5,525 nt of DNA from Roseburia sp. (lineage in GTDB: Bacteria; Bacillota; Clostridia; Lachnospirales; Lachnospiraceae). The notes beneath the pieces are model-generated. The model saw only the letters and a program-made list of their open reading frames with translations. It had not been told where the DNA came from and did not search any database. The DNA is taken from positions 1-5,525 of the forward strand of contig JAUUNJ010000197.1 of assembly GCA_030844625.1 (NCBI GenBank). The letters run 5' to 3'. Each line of letters opens with the position of its first letter. Positions within the stretch are counted from its first letter, which is position 1. This document shows positions 1-5,010 of this stretch, in pieces. Both the position numbers and the translations under genes were made by a program.

Positions 1-555
1 ATCCCCGATAAAGATCACCTTATGATCATCAGCCCTGATGAGGGAGCGATGCACCGCGCCGTTTATTTTTCCAATATTCTCGGTGTCGATATGGGAATGT
101 TTTATAAACGCCGTGACTATTCTACAATCATCAATGGTAAGAATCCGATTGTGGCTCATGAATTTCTCGGCGATGACGTTGCCGGAAAAGATGTTATCAT
201 CGTAGATGATATGATCGCTTCCGGAGGAAGTATGCTTGATGTCGCAAAACAGTTAAAAGAAAGAAAAGCAGGCCGTGTATTTGTATGTACAACTTTTGGT
301 TTATTCACCGAAGGATTTGAAAAATTTGACGAATACTATGAAAAGGGATATATCAATAAAGTTATTACGACAAACCTTACATATCTGCCTGCAGAATTAT
401 ACAAAAAACCATATTTCGTAAAAGCAGATATGAGTAAGTTTCTCGCTTTGATCATTGATTCTCTTAATCACGATATTACAATCGGTGCTGTAATGAATCC
501 GACAGACAAAATTCATGCTCTGCTTGAAAAATATGCCCGCGGCGAACAGATTTGA
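1..555 (+). CDS. prs: Ribose-phosphate pyrophosphokinase (PRPP synthetase), C-terminal part, cut by the window start
   Basis: This cytosolic enzyme transfers pyrophosphate from ATP to ribose 5-phosphate to make PRPP, the precursor of purines, pyrimidines, histidine, tryptophan and NAD. The frame is open from base 1 (first residues IPDKDHLM), so the N-terminal half is outside the window; the ATG at base 22 is internal. About 184 codons are visible, ending in TGA at 553-555. The key evidence is the PRPP-binding loop VIIVDDMIASGGSM at roughly bases 193-234, with the acidic pair and the small-residue loop typical of type I phosphoribosyltransferase folds. The segment GVDMGMFYKRRDYS is like the longer Prs variant I recall from Lachnospiraceae. 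The C-terminal part (LEKYARGEQI) looks complete. A strong hairpin at 645-702 ends the transcript. Nothing suggests damage on this side. The family call is secure; the organism inference is from memory. Confidence 0.95.
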   Translation: MPDKDHLMIISPDEGAMHRAVYFSNILGVDMGMFYKRRDYSTIINGKNPIVAHEFLGDDVAGKDVIIVDDMIASGGSMLDVAKQLKERKAGRVFVCTTFGLFTEGFEKFDEYYEKGYINKVITTNLTYLPAELYKKPYFVKADMSKFLALIIDSLNHDITIGAVMNPTDKIHALLEKYARGEQI

Positions 556-644
556 TCGTGCATACAGTATAAAATATATTGTAACTAATTGATTTTAAAA
601 GACCGGCGCTTGAATGTTTGTTTGCTATACAATGAAACTTAGAG

Positions 645-702
645 CTATAAAAACGGTACAGTCAAAAGATTCTTTTATCTTGAGACTGTACCGTTTTTAT
701 AG
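645..702. terminator. Bidirectional intrinsic terminator between prs and the ilvA remnant
   Basis: A perfect 19-bp inverted repeat (645-663, CTATAAAAACGGTACAGTC, against 684-702) encloses a 20-base loop. The loop can itself form a 5-bp extension (AAGAT at 666-670 with ATCTT at 677-681). The A-rich left arm and T-rich right arm give a U-tract on either transcript, so it can end prs on the plus strand and the ilvA-type gene on the minus strand. Its position between two convergent genes fits this role. The leading stretch 556-644 shows no gene. Confidence 0.92.
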
Positions 703-734
703 TTTCCAAATGTATCCCTCACCGCTTTGCAAAC

Positions 735-1136
735 TTAATACAGTTTAGCACCGATCAATCTCGGACGGTATCCTTTTTTCTCTAATGCTTTTAGTATCTC
801 CTGCTTGTGTTCTGTTCCAAATGCCTCCATCGTAATACGAAGCTCTACTGCCGCATTTCTGTTTGTACTTACAAATTGGTTATGCTCCAGCTTAATTACA
901 TTTCCCTGAGCTTCTGCGATTGTCTGCGCCACCTGGACAAGTTCACCCGGTTTGTCAGGAAGAAGTACAGATACAGAAAAAATCCTGTCGCGTTGGATCA
1001 ATCCATGCTGTACAATAGATGACATCGTAATTACGTCCATATTACCGCCGCTTAATACACAGACTACCTTTTTCCCTTTGCAGTCAAGCTGCTTCAATGC
1101 CGCTACTGACAAAAGACCTGAATTTCCAACGACCAT
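735..1136 (-). pseudogene. ilvA: Threonine ammonia-lyase (threonine dehydratase), 5'-truncated remnant with the C-terminal ACT domain
   Basis: The intact enzyme is a PLP-dependent lyase turning threonine into 2-oxobutanoate and ammonia, the first step towards isoleucine or of threonine breakdown. About 134 residues remain of an enzyme usually near 400. The start of the visible part (MVVGNSGLLSVAALK) and KKVVCVLSGGNMDV are the end of the catalytic domain; SGGN is the loop contacting the PLP ring. Then comes an ACT regulatory domain (RIFSVSVLLPDKPGELVQVA through GNVIKLEHNQF to the end). The PLP-lysine part is absent. Going upstream in this frame, an in-frame TAG occurs at 1149-1151 and the sequence becomes the end of the NACHT gene. 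TTG at 1137-1139 or ATG at 1134-1136 could formally start the frame, but no catalytic enzyme could result. From memory, relatives read VVENSGLL where this copy has VVGNSGLL (one base change), placing the junction near here. Function is presumably lost unless the other half lies elsewhere, as with an inserted element. Confidence 0.85.
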
Positions 1137-3432
1137 CAAAGTAATCGCCTACATTTGGCAATTGATATCTTAAAGCTATAAATCCGAATAAAAACGAATC
1201 TGGATCATTTGTAGAATAGTTTCCGTCCGTTTCTCCTGAAATATAATATATGGTTGGGTACATCTTTTCTAAAAAGGTTCTGTATCCATCATTCTTATCA
1301 CATTCAGAAAAAAGGTTCTCCAAAAATGGTAACAGAATAAATAGTTCTATCTGCGTTGGGTTCATATCGTACAGCATCCTAAAGGTCAAATCTCCATTGT
1401 GCTGCCCTCTCTCTTCTAACTTCATACCTATTCCATATAGCTGGTCATCAAAGGCATTTTCATTAAAAAATCTAGCACAGAAATACTCTTGAAAAGATCT
1501 ATGAGTAAATTCCCATTTCAGATTTTCCGGGTAAATCAAACAGATGTTATGCTGTAAGTCATACATGAAATCATCTGGAGTAATCCTTTCCTCTTCTGAA
1601 GTACATAATTTCTTCTTTGCAGCATTAAAATAATAATCAAACTCTGTTTTTGTAAAATTCGATTTTTTCTCCATATATGAGTAAGCACAGAACCTAGCCA
1701 TATATTCTGCCAGTCGGTTTGTAGAAAAGCCAGTTGAAAACTCTCGATTTACTGCACCACCCATTTTGTTTGCATCATGCTTTTGAGCCAAAGCAACGAA
1801 TGCTTCTTCGTAAAATAAATGAACCTTTTGGGAATCACTATTTATTCTTCCAAATGCTGCAAATGTTGTAAGCATTATTGTAAGCAACAAAGGATTTTCT
1901 GCAAAACTTCTATGGGTTCTGTAATATTCATTCTCTAACTTTTCAAGGAATCTCTCTTTTACATCCGCTCTGCTGAAATCTAATCTCTTAATCATATCGA
2001 CAGCCTGTTGCTGTGTCAGTGGTTGCAATAAGTATTCCTCAAATCTTCCACCTAAGCTCCTGAAATTACCGTTCGGTCTCGAAGAGATAATAATAATATT
2101 GCTCTTATATAATTTGACAAATTTGCTAATCTCTCTTTCGAATATCGCACGATACACCGTTTGGATTTCATCCATTCCATCTAATAAAAGAATAAACTTG
2201 CCCTGCTTAAGTATTTCATCAAATGTATCTTCATCAATACCACCTTCAGACAAAGCCTCAAATTCTTCATAAAGATAATCCTTTATTTTAGTGGTTGTAG
2301 TTCCGAAATCCTTCAGTCTTACCAGCAAAGGAAGTAGTCCTGTTGTTTCATAATCCTTTACCCCTTGAAGAAGAAAATAGTGCATCATCATAGATTTACC
2401 AAGACCACCTGTCCCCGATATGATGACTTGCTTTGTCCTATCTGCAACGGATACTGCACTTGTATTATCTACTCTTGAATAAGAATAACTGGAATAAGTT
2501 CCTACTTTCCTTGACAAATTATTACGAACATAAAATTTATCAAATTCTGTACGCTGCTCGTAATAGAATGTCTGAACCATATGGTTATTTTCATATATGT
2601 TATCCAGATATATCTGTATCTCATCTTCTTCCTCTGAAAGAATATTCTCTTTAATAGTAAGAAGTACAAGTGGCGGTTTTGTTCCTATCTCTGGGCATAT
2701 ATCTGGATTGAACGCATCATCATCTTCATCATCCAAATATGCACTTTCCAATAAAGTTCCCGGAGTTTCATACCATTGAATTTTATAATTCACAACATCT
2801 TTTTTTCCTATGTCGGACACAAATTCATATCCCTGGTCTTTAGTTTCCTTTGCGAACCACGAATCATATACTTCTTTTTCTATCTTATTATGCTTGCATT
2901 CTGTGATTATGTAATACCAGACACTTGCAAGAAACCAATCAACATATATAGAATCATTAATCTTTAAAGTGCTTGTCTCCCTTTGAAAACTTGCACCCAT
3001 ATACCATAAATTCTCATCTGAAATCAATGGATCTGCGTCCATCAAATCAACTAAAGCATTTATAAGCCAATTCAATTCTGTTTCTTTTAAGTATGTTTTT
3101 ATAAACTGCTGCATTCGCAAAGCAAAGCCAACATTTAATTTATTCTTCCTTATCCCCTCTACAGCATTTTCATTTGCTAACGGTATAGACCTTGCAGCTT
3201 CTTTACCACATTGTTTGTACTGATTTGTAAATGTATGAAAAGAACCTTCCTTCTCAACAACAAAGTCTGGAAAACTTATTTTTAAGAGTGCTGCAAAAAC
3301 GTCATCATCAGAATTCGAATATGATATACCTTTTTCTTTTTCATGTGCCGTTGCGACTTCATTTTTTGCTTTCATCAACAAGGTCAAAAATGTCCCCGGA
3401 CACAGATGGATATTCTTGTTAAAAGCAGCCAT
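1084..3432 (-). CDS. NACHT/STAND-type NTPase, putative antiphage defence protein, with a chimeric C-terminus
   Basis: This 782-residue protein starts at ATG 3430-3432 behind a strong Shine-Dalgarno (AGAGGAGGG, 3439-3447, six bases away). Residues 1-330 match no domain I recognise. They hold hydrophobic helices near 100-135 and 160-178, an acidic patch at 234-239 (DDEDDD) and FDKFYVRNNLSRK near 297-309, where a short motif often precedes NACHT modules. The NTPase core has Walker A SGTGGLGKS (339-347), Walker B FILLLDGMDEI (413-423) and the sensor-like strand IIIISSRP (446-453). PLLLTIML (514-521) and FTHRSFQEYF (642-651) are typical of the winged-helix and helical part of NACHT proteins. Only about 120 residues follow, with no clear repeat-type sensor. 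Bacterial NACHT proteins include antiphage proteins that oligomerise on sensing a cue, and the neighbouring McrC supports a defence role. The last 16 or so residues (from about W769) are encoded by out-of-frame ilvA DNA, so the native C-terminus may have been lost. NTPase class is secure; trigger and effector are unknown. Confidence 0.88.
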   Translation of the reverse strand: MAAFNKNIHLCPGTFLTLLMKAKNEVATAHEKEKGISYSNSDDDVFAALLKISFPDFVVEKEGSFHTFTNQYKQCGKEAARSIPLANENAVEGIRKNKLNVGFALRMQQFIKTYLKETELNWLINALVDLMDADPLISDENLWYMGASFQRETSTLKINDSIYVDWFLASVWYYIITECKHNKIEKEVYDSWFAKETKDQGYEFVSDIGKKDVVNYKIQWYETPGTLLESAYLDDEDDDAFNPDICPEIGTKPPLVLLTIKENILSEEEDEIQIYLDNIYENNHMVQTFYYEQRTEFDKFYVRNNLSRKVGTYSSYSYSRVDNTSAVSVADRTKQVIISGTGGLGKSMMMHYFLLQGVKDYETTGLLPLLVRLKDFGTTTTKIKDYLYEEFEALSEGGIDEDTFDEILKQGKFILLLDGMDEIQTVYRAIFEREISKFVKLYKSNIIIISSRPNGNFRSLGGRFEEYLLQPLTQQQAVDMIKRLDFSRADVKERFLEKLENEYYRTHRSFAENPLLLTIMLTTFAAFGRINSDSQKVHLFYEEAFVALAQKHDANKMGGAVNREFSTGFSTNRLAEYMARFCAYSYMEKKSNFTKTEFDYYFNAAKKKLCTSEEERITPDDFMYDLQHNICLIYPENLKWEFTHRSFQEYFCARFFNENAFDDQLYGIGMKLEERGQHNGDLTFRMLYDMNPTQIELFILLPFLENLFSECDKNDGYRTFLEKMYPTIYYISGETDGNYSTNDPDSFLFGFIALRYQLPNVGDYFDGRWKFRSFVSSGIEAA

Positions 3433-3438
3433 AAATCA

Positions 3439-3447
3439 CCCTCCTCT
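3439..3447 (-). promoter_or_regulatory. Strong Shine-Dalgarno of the NACHT gene
   Basis: On the minus strand AGAGGAGGG lies six bases before the ATG at 3430-3432. It fixes that start and shows the NACHT gene is set up for efficient translation rather than being a chance reading frame. Confidence 0.85.
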
Positions 3448-3587
3448 AAAAATTAATGACGATTAACGAGAATTAATTAATTTTAACAATTTGACCCTAT
3501 TGAGTAATTCTAAATTACCTATATTGTGAGAATCAGTTAAGGGGACATCCCCTCAACAGCATCGATGCAAAACTGACAAATCACGAT
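3448..3587. promoter_or_regulatory. Divergent intergenic control region with three dyads (NACHT / MazF-like gene)
   Basis: This AT-rich spacer separates two divergent genes and must hold both promoters, although I see no textbook -35/-10 pair at good spacing. A TTGACC at 3491-3496 is the best -35-like box for the plus strand, but no well-placed -10 follows. Three dyads lie in a row: GTAATT-CTA-AATTAC (3504-3518), AGGGG-ACAT-CCCCT (3540-3553) and the perfect 10-bp palindrome GCATCGATGC (3559-3568). The last two sit just before the MazF-like gene and are candidate operators or leader hairpins. No small antitoxin-like reading frame is present. The regulatory role is inferred from position and symmetry only. 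Confidence 0.4.
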
Positions 3588-3601
3588 AAAGGAGCAAAAA
3601 G

Positions 3602-3967
3602 ATGACAATTAATGATATTAAACGTAACGCCATTGTATTTGTAAAAAATCCATTCCCACACGATGAGGACAGCCACATCATGCAGGGTGACCACTATGCC
3701 GTCGTATGCCAGAACGACCTCGGCAACACTTATTCAGACAGTGTCATTGTCTGCTATGTGACTTCCAAGGTAAAGCGCCTGGATATCCGCACTAACATTT
3801 GTCTCCAGTTTTACAAGGGTCTGGACAACAAACCAGCTATGGTTAAGTGTTCACAGATCATGACTGTTGACAAAGATGACATCATCGATGTGGTCGACTA
3901 TCTTCGTCCAGAAGACGAAATTCGTTTCAATGATGCCCTTAAGGTATCTCTTTCACTCGTAGGCTAA
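3602..3967 (+). CDS. MazF/PemK-family protein (toxin-like endoribonuclease fold), apparently without antitoxin
   Basis: The ATG at 3602 has a good Shine-Dalgarno (AAAGGAG, 3588-3594). The 121-residue length is normal for MazF/PemK, whose known members are mRNA-cleaving ribonucleases held in check by a small antitoxin. The family is recognised from VVCQNDLGNTYSDSVIV (about 34-50), VTSKVKR (53-59), the strand KPAMVKCSQIMTVDKDDI (77-94) and the end DALKVSLSLV. The motif usually reading GG-x-R-P just before the first conserved strand reads QGDHY here (28-32), so the catalytic arginine seems replaced by His31; the conserved Thr of the second motif is present (Thr54). The N-terminal segment KNPFPHDEDSHIM also replaces the usual short loop. 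No antitoxin gene lies upstream (divergent spacer) or directly downstream (structured RNA). It could be a non-toxic or differently acting family member of mobile elements. Base composition is visibly richer in GC than the flanking NACHT and McrC genes. Fold assignment is fairly secure, activity is not. Confidence 0.82.
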   Translation: MTINDIKRNAIVFVKNPFPHDEDSHIMQGDHYAVVCQNDLGNTYSDSVIVCYVTSKVKRLDIRTNICLQFYKGLDNKPAMVKCSQIMTVDKDDIIDVVDYLRPEDEIRFNDALKVSLSLVG

Positions 3968-4024
3968 TACCTGCGATACAGTAAACATCTAACAAATTGA
4001 ATCACTGCTTACTTTTATATTAAC

Positions 4025-4150
4025 GCACGCGAAGTAAGGGGGGATGCACATATACCGAACCATGAAAGTGCTATGTGGCACTACAGTAAAACTCGGTATT
4101 TTGCATTAGACCTCTTTTCTTCGTGTGCTTTTTTATCGGTCTAAATAGCT
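4025..4150 (+). ncRNA. Structured leader RNA with terminator-like outer stem and an alternative helix (putative attenuator)
   Basis: A run of nested helices is visible: outer stem GCACGCGAAG (4025-4034) with CTTCGTGTGC (4119-4128, one G-U), AAGGGG (4036-4041) with CCTCTT (4111-4116, one G-U), ATGCA (4044-4048) with TGCAT (4102-4106), ATACCGA (4052-4058) with TCGGTAT (4093-4099), and a tip hairpin AGTGC (4067-4071) with GCACT (4078-4082). Six T residues follow directly (4129-4134), so the folded form would act as an intrinsic terminator. TTAGACC (4106-4112) can instead pair with GGTCTAA (4138-4144), extended after a small internal loop by GC 4103-4104 with GC 4148-4149. That pairing would put the terminator 3' arm and U-tract in a loop. 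This is the layout of a terminator/antiterminator switch in front of the 4200-4925 gene. I match it to no named riboswitch class. It could also simply be the terminator of the MazF-like gene or a separate small RNA. A TTGAAT at 3997 and TATTAA at 4018 are only a weak promoter candidate. Confidence 0.55.
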
Positions 4151-4166
4151 GCGCGTCCCTTTGGGT

Positions 4167-4195
4167 GATTCTCCAACAAAAAGTAAAGGAGAGTC
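4167..4195 (+). promoter_or_regulatory. Hairpin occluding the Shine-Dalgarno of the HTH gene
   Basis: GATTCTCC (4167-4174) pairs with GGAGAGTC (4188-4195) over eight base pairs, one of them G-U, around a 13-base loop. The right arm contains the GGAG Shine-Dalgarno serving the ATG at 4200. Folded, it would hide the ribosome binding site, suggesting translational control in addition to the attenuator-like RNA just upstream. The ribosome binding site itself also decides the start at 4200 over the TTG at 4161, which has none. Confidence 0.5.
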
Positions 4196-4199
4196 AAAA

Positions 4200-4925
4200 A
4201 TGACAAAGAAAGAACGCTTCCAGCATTATATTGAAAATCCAACCACAGGCAAAAAACAATGGTTCTTCCCTATGGAAATCGAAATCGATAAAGATGACCC
4301 TTACCGCAAGGATTATCTCTCAATTATCAGTACAAACACCGAAACCCATGAAAAATATGAAATAGGTACTTCCAAGGTAGGTTTCCGTGAATTCATGGCC
4401 GTTATGATTCCTGTTGAATCAAAGGAAAAGCATGATAACCTTATCAAGGATGAACTTGATAGACAGGATGAAATGAAGTTAGACGGTCGTTGCTTCATTT
4501 CCGCTAAAATAGGAGGGCTAAAACGATGCCCTCGCCAAATTACAAATCCAAAATATAAAGAAGGCAGCAACGAATCCAAGACCATAATGGTTAAGTGTGA
4601 AGAATGTCCATTCAGAGATAAAAAGCATGAACATACAGTTGTTCCATTCTCAACACTACAAAGCACCGATGATGATGGCGAGTTATTGGATTTCGACCCT
4701 GCAACCCCTATAGGATACAACTCTACCGAGCAATTTGATAAACTCGTGGTTAATTTCCTTGAATATGTAAAGGCTAATAAGCCAAAGCTCGTAGACCTTG
4801 CAGAACTTCTCTGCCAAGAATATGTACAGACAGAAGCTGCCGGAATACTCGGTAAATCAACTAGCACCATCGGAAGTCAAACCGATAAGATTAAAGAACT
4901 CTTACTTGAATTCCTCGGAATGTAG
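4200..4925 (+). CDS. Putative regulator with a four-cysteine cluster and C-terminal sigma-region-4-like helix-turn-helix
   Basis: This 241-residue, probably cytosolic protein starts at ATG 4200 after AAAGGAG (4186-4191). I know no characterised function; similar proteins are, from memory, common in conjugative and integrative elements of gut Clostridia, sometimes labelled sigma-factor-like. Residues 1-80 begin with an IENPTTGKKQWFFPMEI-type segment. Cys98, Cys110, Cys133 and Cys136 (the last two as CEEC), with His143 and His145 close by, could bind a metal. Residues 160-195 are a linker and helix. Residues 196-241 (VDLAELLCQEYVQTEAAGIL, then GKSTSTIGSQTDKIKELL) resemble the helix-turn-helix of sigma region 4 or similar DNA-binding domains: an amphipathic helix, a small-residue helix EAAGILG, a turn, then STIGSQTDKI as recognition helix. 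There is no sigma region 2. Together with the structured leader and hidden ribosome binding site, this suggests a regulated element-encoded transcription regulator. An intact gene; role is inferred. Confidence 0.72.
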   Translation: MTKKERFQHYIENPTTGKKQWFFPMEIEIDKDDPYRKDYLSIISTNTETHEKYEIGTSKVGFREFMAVMIPVESKEKHDNLIKDELDRQDEMKLDGRCFISAKIGGLKRCPRQITNPKYKEGSNESKTIMVKCEECPFRDKKHEHTVVPFSTLQSTDDDGELLDFDPATPIGYNSTEQFDKLVVNFLEYVKANKPKLVDLAELLCQEYVQTEAAGILGKSTSTIGSQTDKIKELLLEFLGM

Positions 4926-4928
4926 TTC

Positions 4929-4962
4929 ATTACCACCAAGGTTGTAATGCCTTGGTGGTAAT
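4929..4962. terminator. Perfect 13-bp hairpin between convergent genes (putative bidirectional terminator)
   Basis: ATTACCACCAAGG (4929-4941) is the exact inverse complement of 4950-4962, with an eight-base loop (TTGTAATG). It starts three bases after the stop codon of the HTH gene and lies between convergent genes, where a terminator is expected. Neither strand carries a proper T-run after the stem, so it may be a weak terminator, an mRNA 3' end stabiliser, or a protein-binding inverted repeat. The bases from there to 5010 show no gene. Confidence 0.6.
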
Positions 4963-5010
4963 CTATAAATCGACTACTAGCATTTTGATAATAATCCTTT
5001 GAATCTTTTA

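Noticed and set aside
610..633. Promoter-like TTGAAT ... TATACAAT before the terminator
   Set aside because: The spacing between the boxes is only about 10-12 bases, and any transcript would run straight into the hairpin at 645-702.
807..1173. Small plus-strand open frames over the ilvA remnant
   Set aside because: They overlap a recognised coding sequence on the other strand, lack ribosome binding sites and show no family features.
3602..4150. Type III toxin-antitoxin (ToxIN-like) pairing of the MazF-like protein with the nearby RNA
   Set aside because: ToxN-type toxins are longer and their RNA antitoxins are tandem repeats upstream of the gene. Here the RNA is a single copy downstream and the protein matches MazF/PemK better.
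4161..4199. Upstream TTG start extending the HTH gene by 13 residues
   Set aside because: It has no Shine-Dalgarno of its own, and the extension reads through the strong ribosome binding site of the ATG at 4200.
4313..4870. Minus-strand open frame of 185 codons inside the HTH gene
   Set aside because: Its composition is Ser-rich and low in recognisable motifs, it has no ribosome binding site, and it lies entirely opposite a convincing gene, so it is a shadow frame.
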